Of a DNA stretch of 64,000 nucleotides, positions 16,212 to 27,133 are shown piece by piece (the stretch's first letter is position 1; each line of letters begins with the position of its first letter). The DNA is from Amia ocellicauda (taxonomy: Eukaryota > Chordata > Actinopteri > Amiiformes > Amiidae): positions 1 to 64,000 of the forward strand of contig NW_027102779.1 in the NCBI RefSeq assembly GCF_036373705.1, in the 5' to 3' direction. Below the pieces are notes generated by a model, which worked only from the letters and a program-made list of their open reading frames with translations, was not told where the DNA came from and made no database searches. A program made the position numbers and the translations under genes.

Positions 16212-17845
16212 GTAAAGAAACCTTTCTCTTCCCCACTCCTCTCTTCTCCCTCACCTAGCTTAGCGCTAGCACCCATCATTTCAATCATTTGCCTCACCGC
16301 TTGATCCTCTAGGAAGACTATGGGGGGGGCTCGGCTCCCGCCACCCGGTAAGGCGGGCAAAACTCCACTGGGCTCAGGGCCCGTGGTGCTGGAGGTTCTC
16401 CCTGGTTCCTTTGCGGCCGAGGCCCGACGAACAGATGGCAGGGCAGAGGCTTTATGTACAACTGGGGAGAAAACTGTGTAGACCCCGCTAGTTGTTCTTT
16501 TAACTAATGGTGGGGGAGGGGGTGGTCTCTCCCTTCCCGGCTGTCTGCCGCCGCAGGCCTCCTCCCCCAGCGCCAGTGACCTTGCCATCACGTCCCTGAT
16601 GTCTTTCTGGGAAAGGACACTGGCGCCGACTCTCGTCTCCTGAGGGCCTGCGGCTCTCCCACTACTGCCGGGAGGGCATACCTGACCCCTCCCCTGGGAG
16701 AGTCTCAGTTGTGGGGCAGGAGGAATGTTATTTCTAGGGGGCCTCTCATCTACCAGGCTGCCCACTCGGGGCAGTGGAGAAGGCCCACCACTCTCCTCTC
16801 CGGAGTCAGAGTGGGGCGTATAAAAATTTGAGGGAGGGGACTCTGGAGCGGGGGAGGAGCCGGCAGGGGGGGGAGAATCTGCAGAATGAATCCTCTTTTT
16901 CATCATACCCCCCTTACCCATGCTCCTCTTCTCAGCCCTCCTTCTCTTCCCCGCTACCACTGTCCACTCTCCCTCTGCCTCCACTTCTGACCCAGAGTCA
17001 GAGAGGGAGCCTATGAGGCTCCTGAGGATTGTTTCCTCTCTACCCCCATCTTGGGGTATCACCTTTGGAGGAGCCTCCGCTTGGTTTTCTCTCTCTCCAC
17101 CACCCCCGAGGGCCCGCGCCCTATTTGCATAGGAGGAGGGACAATTCCTAAAGAGGTGCCCTCCCCCACCGCACAGGTTGCAGGCCCTCTCCTGCTTGCA
17201 GGCCCTGGTCTGATGTTCCCCGCCGCAGACCTTGCACTTAACAACGGTACAGGCTGCGGCTAAATGACCCAGGGCCCCGCAGTTCCTACATAATTTGGGC
17301 ATGCCATGATAAAAGACAAGCCCCCTATTTGCTCCTAAAACCACGGTGCTTGGTAGATGGCGTACTCCGCCGATGGCGGCCACTTCCACCTGCAGGCGCA
17401 CCTGCCACCGCCGAGCACCGGTCCAGACCCCATCCTCATCATTAACTCTCCTACTTTCAGACAGGATCTCACAGTGTCTCCTCAGCCATACTTCTACGTC
17501 ATACTCTGCCACTGCTTCATTGTAAAACTGAACAGTTACAATTTTAATCTCTCTATCTGTCAGGGCGTCGACCACAAAGTCATTCAGGGGCATGCTGTCT
17601 TTTTTTTCCCTATACAGGTTCCAAAAACTCTCCAGCACTTGAGGGTTCTTAAAGCTCACCTCGAACACGTCCCTAGGTCCAGGCAGTTTCACCACACAGT
17701 TCAGCTCAGAAGGGGCAAAGCCCAGGCCCCTCTGCAGCACGGACCTGCTGAACTCCAGCCGGGTGAGGGCCGCGGTCTCGGCTCCAGCCTCACGGCTGAA
17801 GCGCACCGCATTATGGCGCCTCACACCGGCGGTTCGCTGGGCCAT
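16208..17845 (-). CDS. LINE ORF1 CCHC protein (copy B)
   Basis: 545 aa from the ATG at 17845. All three CCHC knuckles are present. Private changes are IVTVQFY and MGKGGMMKK. It has the AAKEP form near the C-terminus, shared with copies A and E. Confidence 0.93.
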   Translation of the reverse strand: MAQRTAGVRRHNAVRFSREAGAETAALTRLEFSRSVLQRGLGFAPSELNCVVKLPGPRDVFEVSFKNPQVLESFWNLYREKKDSMPLNDFVVDALTDREIKIVTVQFYNEAVAEYDVEVWLRRHCEILSESRRVNDEDGVWTGARRWQVRLQVEVAAIGGVRHLPSTVVLGANRGLVFYHGMPKLCRNCGALGHLAAACTVVKCKVCGGEHQTRACKQERACNLCGGGGHLFRNCPSSYANRARALGGGGERENQAEAPPKVIPQDGGREETILRSLIGSLSDSGSEVEAEGEWTVVAGKRRRAEKRSMGKGGMMKKRIHSADSPPPAGSSPAPESPPSNFYTPHSDSGEESGGPSPLPRVGSLVDERPPRNNIPPAPQLRLSQGRGQVCPPGSSGRAAGPQETRVGASVLSQKDIRDVMARSLALGEEACGGRQPGRERPPPPPPLVKRTTSGVYTVFSPVVHKASALPSVRRASAAKEPGRTSSTTGPEPSGVLPALPGGGSRAPPIVFLEDQAVRQMIEMMGASAKLGEGEERSGEEKGFFT

Positions 17846-18462
17846 GCTGCACTTTCCTACCTTGGAGAAGGGTCGGGAGGCTCTCAATCCGGAGGTCGGG
17901 GCAAGTCCACCTGGCTGGGGAGCAGCTTCCACCTCCGGGGCTCTTGCAGGGAGCGGGCCTTGCGGGGAGAAGTCCGGGCCCTGGCTGCAGGAGGCCTCCC
18001 TCAGGGACGTTGCCGATCGGCCTGGTCGGTCCCTGGAATCCGAGGCCTCTCCTGGATCCTGGCTGGTGACGTCAGCGGGGAGCAGTCCTGGTCAGGCCGG
18101 GCTCCGGGTAGATGGTCGGCCGGGCTTCTGGATGGGACCCACTCCGTGAGGAGTCCTCCGACCCCTCTGGCTAGGTCCCCTGTCGCTCCCGGTCCGTCCC
18201 AATCTCCACTCGCCTCGGCCTCCGGACCGCTCCAAGGACCCAGGACTCTGCAGCTCTGTCAACCGGCACCTCCCCGTCTCGTCTGGTCTGGCCTGATGGA
18301 TCAGCTCCCTGCAAGGAAAAAAGAAAGACTGTCAGATACAGCTCAAAAAGCCCCCTGCTGGACAAAGGTTTCTCTCGCTATTGGAGGGAAACCCGAGTCC
18401 AAGATGCTTCCAACCAGCTCCTGGGTGCTCCCTGCGGCCGCAGGCCATGCTCCAGACAGCCG

Positions 18463-18623
<161 letters not shown>

Positions 18624-18907
18624 TTCAATGTGCACACAAGAGAGAGCTCAAAATCATGGACATACAGATCAAAATCGATTCACAATATGAATACTACAAT
18701 TGTTCATTTCCTGTGTCTTCCTAGCCCAGTCGGCGAGGGAGCTCAGCACCGTGCTGTGCCTTTCTCTGCCTCTCCCTTTACTGCCAGGTCAGTGATGACA
18801 TCACAGAACTCATCGCTCGGCAGGCTGCAATGACATCACAAAGCACGTACATTCTATCACGGCAGGCAGGCTTTTTTGTCTTTCTTTCAACCCAAGAATG
18901 ATAAGGA

Positions 18908-19098
18908 GGTGCGTGCACCTTTCCCGGAAACACTGCAATACCGGGCCGATGCGTAAAGCGGGTGGAGCAAGCTCCCTCTCCGACTCCCCGTTGCAAAAAT
19001 CCGTTTAATATGTTGTCCCCACATGGGGGACGTATCAGATATTAAACTGATAAGAACAGATACTACACTTGATCTTAGCCAAAAGGCCGAGAAGCGAT
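18908..19098 (-). ncRNA. RNU2: U2 spliceosomal snRNA, unit 5
   Basis: Complete, with 3' box; empty LINE target upstream at about 19336-19356. Confidence 0.97.
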
Positions 19099-19452
19099 AC
19101 CTGCAATGGGCTCCCCCCAGAACGCCAGCGGCACAGGCCAGGAGGTAGCACCCCAGGAGAGGGCGCCACCGGCAGGGCTGCTACCGCTGCTGGGTACCCT
19201 AGCAAGCTTATTTGCTTGACATTGACCACCTCCACCTTATATGCCTGATCTGCTGTTCACCTGGATCACAGCTCCGCCCCAACAGGGCAGAGCCTCCCAA
19301 AAAATGGTACAAACTCATCCATGTCCCCCTCCACGGAATGCTTTAGTAAAAGGCGAAAGCGTTATGCGTATTGAAGGGAAACCCGAGTCCAAGATGCTTC
19401 CAACCAGCTCCTGGGTGCTCCCTGCGGCCGCAGGCCATGCTCCAGACAGCCG

Positions 19453-19474
19453 GGAGGGAGGGGGGGGGGAGAGG

Positions 19475-19561
<87 letters not shown>
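19453..19561. repeat. (GA)n(CA)n microsatellite, unit 6
   Basis: Short GA tract with a long CA tract, unlike unit 5 next to it. Confidence 0.94.
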
Positions 19562-19563
<2 letters not shown>

Positions 19564-19847
19564 TTCAATGTGCACACAAGAGAGAGCTCAAAATCATGGA
19601 CATACAGATCAAAATCGATTCACAATATGAATACTACAATTGTTCATTTCCTGTGTCTTCCTAGCCCAGTCGGCGAGGGAGCTCAGCACCGTGCTGTGCC
19701 TTTCTCTGCCTCTCCCTTTACTGCCAGGTCAGTGATGACATCACAGAACTCATCGCTCGGCAGGCTGCAATGACATCACAAAGCACGTACATTCTATCAC
19801 GGCAGGCAGGCTTTTTTGTCTTTCTTTCAACCCAAGAATGATAAGGA

Positions 19848-20038
19848 GGTGCGTGCACCTTTCCCGGAAACACTGCAATACCGGGCCGATGCGTAAAGCG
19901 GGTGGAGCAAGCTCCCTCTCCGACTCCCCGTTGCAAAAATCCGTTTAATATGTTGTCCCCACATGGGGGACGTATCAGATATTAAACTGATAAGAACAGA
20001 TACTACACTTGATCTTAGCCAAAAGGCCGAGAAGCGAT
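19848..20038 (-). ncRNA. RNU2: U2 spliceosomal snRNA, unit 6
   Basis: Complete. Its upstream target site carries LINE copy C, and behind that copy D. Confidence 0.97.
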
Positions 20039-20291
20039 ACCTGCAATGGGCTCCCCCCAGAACGCCAGCGGCACAGGCCAGGAGGTAGCACCCCAGGAGG
20101 GGGCGCCACCGGCAGGGCTGCTACCGCTGCTGGGTACCCTAGCAAGCTTATTTGCTTGACATTGACCACCTCCACCTTATATGCCTGATCTGCTGTTCAC
20201 CTGGATCACAGCTCCGCCCCAACAGGGCAGAGCCTCCCAAAAAATGGTACAAACTCATCCATGTCCCCCTCCACGGAATGCTTTAGTAAAA

Positions 20292-23002
20292 TACTATTTT
20301 ATTGGATTTAGTATTTTCTTTTCATCAATAAAAACAATTCGATTTTTAATACTTATGATTAAAAACATTGACATATCAATCCTTAAAATCACTTAAAAAT
20401 TTTAAAATCTTTGTGATTTTAACAAAACTAAAACAATTAACTTTAAAATAAACGTGCTCAAATCAAATAAACAAAACGTGATAAAAGCAAAAAATTGCAC
20501 ACCAACAAAAGAGTCAGATACATTGAAAATAACTGAAAATGCATTAGACAAAATAAAGAAACAATTAAAAAGGAAAAAATAAAAAACAAACAAAAAAAGT
20601 CTAATGCATTTTAAATTAAACCCAAAACGGTCAATGTATCTGACAACAAAATATAACAAAACTATACCAGAAACCCTAAACAATTGTGATTTAAAAACAA
20701 CTAAGTCTTTAAAAACAATTAAGATTTGTTATTTAAAATCTTCTTTTAAAAACAATCATTCATAAAATCTTTAAAAGATCTTTAAAAGATCTTGGACTCG
20801 GGCTCCAGCAGGGGGAACTAACCGTCCCCGGAGGTGGGTCCCATCATGGGATCCTGAGCTCCCCCAGATCTTGTATACGCCAGTTCTTAAAGGCTTCCTC
20901 CTTGCCCCTCTGATGGACCTCCAGATTGACGTAGTCTTTTACAAACACCATGCCCCTCCGCGCGATGACGATCGGGTCCAGCTCCTGCTTATTAAACAAA
21001 CAGATGTTCCGTCCCTCCCACAGTGCCTGCTTCACTGCGCAGACGACACGCCACCAGCACCTCAGGGTTGATGTTGAAATTCCCCTTGCCGGACCGTATA
21101 GGATCTGCTGGGCGGTCGCCCGCGCAGGAACGGCGAACCTGTGGAGGAACGGAGAAAACAGGAGCCAGACCCTGTGGGCGGAGGGGCACTCACTAAAAAT
21201 GTGAGCCTCCGTCTCCTTCCCCAAGCAACCCTTATAGGGGCAGGTGTCATAAGGAGCTATGCCCCTTCTGTGCATGAACACTCGGGTGGGGAGACACCGA
21301 CTCACAGCCATCCAGGAGACATCTTTCTGCGTGTTCGTGAGGCAAACGTGCGTAGCGTTAGCCCAGATAAACCGGCAGGTTTCGGGAGGGAAATCTTCTA
21401 TCCGGCTGGTCTCCTGGGCAGATCTCATCTGACTACAGATGGTCTTATAATCCCAGGAGGCCAGCACGACTTTATGGAGGCCTACTTCGAGCGCAAAGGC
21501 TCGGAGCGCCCTGTAGAACGGCGGGGGATCCCACGAGTGCGGCTTGGTGTTGTCCATGGCGCAGAGGCCGAATGGTCTCAGGCTGCTGGCAAAATAAAAG
21601 CGGTTCATGAAACTCACTTTCTTGCCAGCAGCCTGGATGTTCTTGACCACATAGGCCAGCCCCTGCGCCTTTATCAGCCGCACAACGTCCGGGACCCCCC
21701 TGCCTCCATCCAGGGTACCCTTCACCATCTGCACTCTTTTCAGCCTCTCCATTTTGCTCCCCCAGACAAACCGAAATATAATTCGGGTCACTAGTTTTGC
21801 GATAACCTTGTCTGGGGGGAAGATCATTCCTACGTAGAGGAGTATCGGGAAGAGGATGGCCTTTACGACCAGCACCTTACCAGCCATCGTCAAGGTCCTT
21901 GTGCTCCAGCCGTGGATCTTCCTTTGGACCTTTGCTATGGCCTCCTCCCAGCTCCGGGTGCCCGTGTTGGTCCCGTCGATCGTGATCCCCAGAACCTTGA
22001 TAAACGGCTTCACAGGGAACACGGTCGGCGGGCCCCGGCCGACAGGCCATGCCCTGGAGAGGTAGACCTCGCTCTTGGCCTTGTTCACAGCGGCCCCCGT
22101 CGCCCTGCAGAAGCCGTCCAGCAGTTCCTCGACCCTGGCCACGGACGGAGCGTCCGTGCAGACCACGGCCACGTCGTCCATATAGGCCAGGGCCTTCAGT
22201 TGCTCTCCGCCGGAACCCGGGAGATGGAAACCTGTCACCCGGACGTCCCGGCGGATCGCCTGCATGAACGGCTCCAAGCAGAGGACGTACAGCAGGGCCG
22301 ACAGGGGACAACCCTGCCGGACCCCCGACCTGACCGGAAATGGTTCGGTCAGGTGGCGGTTCACAAGGACCCTGCTGCTTAGGCCGCTGTAGATGATCTT
22401 CACCCACTTCCTCAGGCCAAGAGCGAGACCCATCCTCTCCATAACGAGCTGCAGGTATTCGTGGCCCACTCTGTCGAAGGCTTTCTCCTGGTCCAAGCTG
22501 ATTAGGACCAGGGGAAGCCCTCTCTCGTTCGAGTAGGCCACGACATCCCTGAGCAGCATGGCGTTGTCGGCCGCCGATCTCCCCCGGGCACCACAGACCT
22601 GGTCGGGACCCACGACTTGAGGGAGTGGCCGCTGCAGCCGGAGCGTCAGTGCTTTGGCCAGTATCTTGTAGTCGGTGCACAGGAGGCTGACTGGCCGCCA
22701 GTTCCTCAGATCTTTTGGGTCTCCCTTCTTGTGAAGAAGGGAGAGGATACTTTTCTTCATCGAAGGGGCCAATCTGCCCTCTCTGTACATCGACCCCAGG
22801 ACCCGGCCCAGATCTTCCTTAAGCACCTCCCAAAAGATCTTATAGAACTCAGCAGGGATCCCATCGGGACCCGGTGTCCTTCCAGAGTTAAGACTCTTTA
22901 TCACCTGGGAGAGTTCAGTGGTGGTGATCTCTGGATCCTCCTCCTCCTCCTCGTCCCCCTCATTGCGGGACTCCAACAGGGACAGAAAGTGATGGATCAG
23001 AT
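20292..23002 (-). mobile_element. U2-targeting LINE, 5'-truncated (copy C)
   Basis: It keeps the 3' UTR and the last 718 or so codons of ORF2. The 3' junction is the standard spacer site. The 5' end at 23002 joins U2 promoter sequence starting ATTTGCTTGAC (23003-23144), which also lies on the 3' side at 20150-20291: a 142-bp flanking duplication. Copy D starts right after it, so copy C appears to have inserted into a site already occupied by copy D. Confidence 0.9.
20844..23002 (-). pseudogene. LINE ORF2 fragment, reverse transcriptase without endonuclease (copy C)
   Basis: ORF2 residues from about 427 (LIHHFLSLL) to the stop, with the RT motifs (YMDD included) and C-terminal CCHC intact; the endonuclease domain is lost. 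The frame is open rightward through 37 codons of U2 promoter to an ATG at 23111, making a 755-codon chimera. Private changes: LGRVLGS and MDNTKPHS. It shares PDKVIAK with copy A. Confidence 0.88.
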
Positions 23003-23144
23003 ATTTGCTTGACATTGACCACCTCCACCTTATATGCCTGATCTGCTGTTCACCTGGATCACAGCTCCGCCCCAACAGGGCAGAGCCTCCCAAAAAATGG
23101 TACAAACTCATCCATGTCCCCCTCCACGGAATGCTTTAGTAAAA
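23003..23144 (-). repeat. Duplicated U2 promoter segment between LINE copies C and D
   Basis: 142 bp repeated from 20150-20291. It runs from the octamer-like element to the LINE target site and lacks any U2 gene. It is either a long target-site duplication made by copy C or a recombination scar. Confidence 0.85.
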
Positions 23145-23698
23145 TACTGTTTATTAGGTTTAGTATTTTTACATTTCTTAAAATAGAACAATTTCAATTT
23201 TAATACTTATGATTAAAATCGTTTAAAATATCAGTTCTTAAAATCACTTAAAATTTTTAAAATCTTGTGATTTTTTTAACAAAACTAAAACAATAAACTT
23301 TAAAATAAACGTGCTCAAATCAAATAAACAAAACGTGATAAAAGCAAAAACTGCACACCAACAAAAAAGTCAAATACATTGAAGATAACAGAAAATGCAA
23401 TAGACAAAATAAAGAAACAATTAAAAAGTAAAAATAAAAAACAAACAAAAAAAGTCTAATGCATTTTAAATTAAACCCAAAACGGTCAATGTATTTGACA
23501 AAAAAATATAACAAAACTATACCAGAAACCCTAAACAATTGTGATTTAAAAACAACTAAGTCTTTAAAAACAATTAAGATTTGTTATTTAAAATCTTCTT
23601 TTAAAAACAATCATTCATAAAATCTTTAAAAGATCTTTAAAAGATCTTGGACTCGGGCTCCAGCAGGGGGAACTAACCGTCCCCGGAGGTGGGTCCCA

Positions 23699-26600
23699 TC
23701 ATGGGATCCTGAGCTCCCCCAGATCTTGTATACGCCAGTTCTTAAAGGCTTCCTCCTTGCCCCTCTGATGGACCTCCAGATTGACGTAGTCTTTTACAAA
23801 CACCATGCCCCTCCGCGCGATGACGATCGGGTCCAGCTCCTGCTTATTAAACAAACAGATGTTCCGTCCCTCCCACAGTGCCTGCTTCACTGCGCAGACG
23901 ACACGCCACCAGCACCTCAGGGTTGATGTTGAAATTCCCCTTGCCGGACCGTATAGGATCTGCTGGGCGGTCGCCCGCGCAGGAACGGCGAACCTGTGGA
24001 GGAACGGAGAAAACAGGAGCCAGACCCTGTGGGCGGAGGGGCACTCACTAAAAATGTGAGCCTCCGTCTCCTTCCCCAAGCAACCCTTATAGGGGCAGGT
24101 GTCATAAGGAGCTATGCCCCTTCTGTGCATAAACACTCGGGTGGGGAGACACCGACTCACAGCCATCCAGGAGACATCTTTCTGCGTGTTCGTGAGGCAA
24201 ACGTGCGTAGCGTTAGCCCAGATAAACCGGCAGGTTTCGGGAGGGAAATCTTCTATCCGGCTGGTCTCCTGGGCAGATCTCATCTGACTACAGATGGTCT
24301 TATAATCCCAGGAGGCCAGCACGACTTTATGGAGGCCTACTTCGAGCGCAAAGGCTCGGAGCGCCCTGTAGAACGGCGGGGGATCCCACGAGTGCGGCCT
24401 GGTGTTGTCCATGGCGCAGAGGCCGAATGGTCTCAGGCTGCTGGCAAAATAAAAGCGGTTCATGAAACTCACTTTCTTGCCAGCAGCCTGGATGTTCTTA
24501 ACCACATAGGCCAGCCCCTGCGCCTTTATCAGCCGCACAACGTCCGGGACCCCCCTGCCTCCATCCAGGGTACCCTTCACCATCTGCACTCTTTTCAGCC
24601 TCTCCATTTTGCTCCCCCAGACAAACCGAAATATAATTCGGGTCACTAGTTTTGCGATACCCTTGTCTGGGGGGAAGATCATTCCTACGTAGAGGAGTAT
24701 CGGGAAGAGGATGGCCTTTACGACCAGCACCTTACCAGCCATCGTCAAGGTCCTTGTGCTCCAGCCGTGGATCTTCCTTTGGACCTTTGCTATGGCCTCC
24801 TCCCAGCTCCGGGTGCCCGTGTTGGTCCCGTCGATCGTGATCCCCAGAACCTTGATAAACGGCTTCACAGGGAACACGGTCGGCGGGCCCCGGCCGACAG
24901 GCCATGCCCTGGAGAGGTAGACCTCGCTCTTGGCCTTATTCACAGCGGCCCCCGTCGCCCTGCAGAAGCCGTCCAGCAGTTCCTCGACCCTGGCCACGGA
25001 CGGAGCGTCCGTGCAGACCACGGCCACGTCGTCCATATAGGCCAGGGCCTTCAGTTGCTCTCCGCCGGAACCCGGGAGATGGAAACCTGTCACCCGGACG
25101 TCCCGGCGGATCGCCTGCATGAACGGCTCCAAGCAGAGGACGTACAGCAGGGCCGACAGGGGACAACCCTGCCGGACCCCCGACCTGACCGGAAATGGTT
25201 CGGTCAGGTGGCGGTTCACAAGGACCCTGCTGCTTAGGCCGCTGTAGATGATCTTGACCCACCTCCTCAGGCCAAGAGCGAGACCCATCCTCTCCATAAC
25301 AAGCTGCAGGTATTCGTGGCCCACTCTGTCGAAGGCTTTCTCCTGGTCCAAGCTGATTAGGACCAGGGGAAGCCTTCTCTCGTTCGAGTAGGCCACGACA
25401 TCCCTGAGCAGCATGGCGTTGTCGGCCGCCGATCTCCCCCGGGCACCACAGACCTGGTCGGGACCCACGACTTGAGGGAGTGGCCGCTGCAGCCGGAGCG
25501 TCAGTGCTTTGGCCAGTATCTTGTAGTCGGTGCACAGGAGGCTGACTGGCCGCCAGTTCCTCAGATCTTTCGTGTCTCCCTTCTTGTGAAGAAGGGAGAG
25601 GATACTCTTCTTCATCGAAGGGGCCAATCTGCCCTCTCTGTACATCGACCCCAGGACCTGGCCCAGATCTTCCTTAAGCACCTCCCAAAAGATCTTATAG
25701 AACTCAGCAGGGATCCCGTCGGGACCCGGTGTCCTTCCAGAGTTAAGACTCTTTATCACCTGGGAGAGTTCAGTGGTGGTGATCTCTGGATCCTCCTCCT
25801 CCTCCTCGTCCCCCTCATTGCGGGATTCCAACAGGGACAGAAAGTGATGGATCAGATTTTGATCCACCACCTTCTGGTCGTACAACTCCCTGTAGAAATC
25901 CCGCACCACTGTCTCAACAGCCTCTCTGCCCTCCACCTCTTGCCCCGAGGAGTCGATCATGGAGGACATTGCAGGCCGCCTCTCCTTCGTTTTCTTGAAG
26001 AAGAAGCGGCTGCATTTCTCATCGTCCTCCATGATGCGGACCCTGGAAAGGACCTTGATCTTTTCTTGCTCCTCCCGATAGAGGGCGGAGAGACTCAGTT
26101 TGACCCGGGCCACCTCCTCAGCTAGGTCGAAGCCTCTGAGCTGTAAAAGACTCAGGCGCTGGAGGCGGGCGTTTAGATGGGAATATCTCGCCCGCCTCTC
26201 GCGAGCTTTCCGTTTCCCCAGCTGAATGAAGTAGCCCTTGGTTCTTTTCTTCATCATCTCCCACCACTCTATGGGAGAATCAAAAAGGTCCTTCAGGGTC
26301 CTCCACTCCTCGAGGCGTCTGCTAAAGGTCTTAATCACACGAGGGTCATCGAGCAGAGAGGTGTTGAGCTTCCAGACCCCAGGCCCCGACTCCCGTGTGC
26401 TCGGAATGAGCACCTCTGTCGTCAGGAGCCTGTGGTCTGAAAAGAAGACCGCCTCCGAAGACATAGCGGTCCTCTCCAGTGGCTTGCTGAGGAGGACGAG
26501 ATCTATCCTGGAGAAGGAGGAGCCAGAAGAACTCACCCAGGTGAACAAGGGGACCAGGTCCCGACCTGCGTCGCAGAGTTCAAAGTCCTCCACGAACGCA

Positions 26601-27133
26601 GCGAGGTCCCTGCTGGATCTATCGTTGCGGGGCTTACTCCGGTCTACATCCCTCAGAGCACAGTTGAAATCACCTGAAATGATAACTGGCAAGGTGCCGA
26701 TCAGGAGCGGGCGTAGCTGAGGGAGAAAGAGGACTCTCTCTCTCTGGCTGGTGGGGGCATAGACATTGACCAGCCTCAATACAGCCCCCTTGTATTTAAA
26801 ATCGAGGCTGGCCAGTCTGCCCGCCTCTATAACCTTGAATGTTTTAACTATTAAGAAGGGGTTTTTCAGGAGTACGGCAATCCCGTCCGCTCGGGACACA
26901 TTGGACCCCGACCAGAAGGATTCTCCTAGGGTCCAAGTGTCCCGGAGATCTTTGTATTCTTTTTGGAACGGGATGCCGCACTCCTGCAAACAGATAATAT
27001 CCGCCTTCATTCCAGCCAGAGAGTTTAAAACATCGGTCCTCTTTTTCACCTCAGCAATGCTCCTCACATTAATTGAAATAATAGTTAATGCCATAATGGC
27101 TGTGAGGGCAATTACCCGCTCCGTAACAATCAT
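23699..27133 (-). CDS. LINE ORF2 endonuclease/RT (copy D)
   Basis: 1144 aa, intact, all motifs present. Subfamily markers are GDTKD, NERRLP and PARGIS (copies D, F and G), plus a private GLRRWVK. The ATGA overlap with ORF1 is kept. Confidence 0.95.
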   Translation of the reverse strand: MIVTERVIALTAIMALTIISINVRSIAEVKKRTDVLNSLAGMKADIICLQECGIPFQKEYKDLRDTWTLGESFWSGSNVSRADGIAVLLKNPFLIVKTFKVIEAGRLASLDFKYKGAVLRLVNVYAPTSQRERVLFLPQLRPLLIGTLPVIISGDFNCALRDVDRSKPRNDRSSRDLAAFVEDFELCDAGRDLVPLFTWVSSSGSSFSRIDLVLLSKPLERTAMSSEAVFFSDHRLLTTEVLIPSTRESGPGVWKLNTSLLDDPRVIKTFSRRLEEWRTLKDLFDSPIEWWEMMKKRTKGYFIQLGKRKARERRARYSHLNARLQRLSLLQLRGFDLAEEVARVKLSLSALYREEQEKIKVLSRVRIMEDDEKCSRFFFKKTKERRPAMSSMIDSSGQEVEGREAVETVVRDFYRELYDQKVVDQNLIHHFLSLLESRNEGDEEEEEDPEITTTELSQVIKSLNSGRTPGPDGIPAEFYKIFWEVLKEDLGQVLGSMYREGRLAPSMKKSILSLLHKKGDTKDLRNWRPVSLLCTDYKILAKALTLRLQRPLPQVVGPDQVCGARGRSAADNAMLLRDVVAYSNERRLPLVLISLDQEKAFDRVGHEYLQLVMERMGLALGLRRWVKIIYSGLSSRVLVNRHLTEPFPVRSGVRQGCPLSALLYVLCLEPFMQAIRRDVRVTGFHLPGSGGEQLKALAYMDDVAVVCTDAPSVARVEELLDGFCRATGAAVNKAKSEVYLSRAWPVGRGPPTVFPVKPFIKVLGITIDGTNTGTRSWEEAIAKVQRKIHGWSTRTLTMAGKVLVVKAILFPILLYVGMIFPPDKGIAKLVTRIIFRFVWGSKMERLKRVQMVKGTLDGGRGVPDVVRLIKAQGLAYVVKNIQAAGKKVSFMNRFYFASSLRPFGLCAMDNTRPHSWDPPPFYRALRAFALEVGLHKVVLASWDYKTICSQMRSAQETSRIEDFPPETCRFIWANATHVCLTNTQKDVSWMAVSRCLPTRVFMHRRGIAPYDTCPYKGCLGKETEAHIFSECPSAHRVWLLFSPFLHRFAVPARATAQQILYGPARGISTSTLRCWWRVVCAVKQALWEGRNICLFNKQELDPIVIARRGMVFVKDYVNLEVHQRGKEEAFKNWRIQDLGELRIP

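Larger units (their letters stand above)
12231..18384 (-). mobile_element. U2-targeting LINE, full length (copy B), 3' end inside a U2 gene
   Basis: Complete element with both ORFs open. Unlike all other copies, its 3' end lies inside U2 at nt 33 rather than at the spacer site, while the 5' junction (18384/18385) is the usual spacer one. Compared with an empty unit, about 310 bp of U2 and promoter are missing. The 3' end has an extra TTTA repeat; the 3' UTR start lacks one copy of a 12-bp TTTAAAAGATC-type repeat. Confidence 0.92.
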
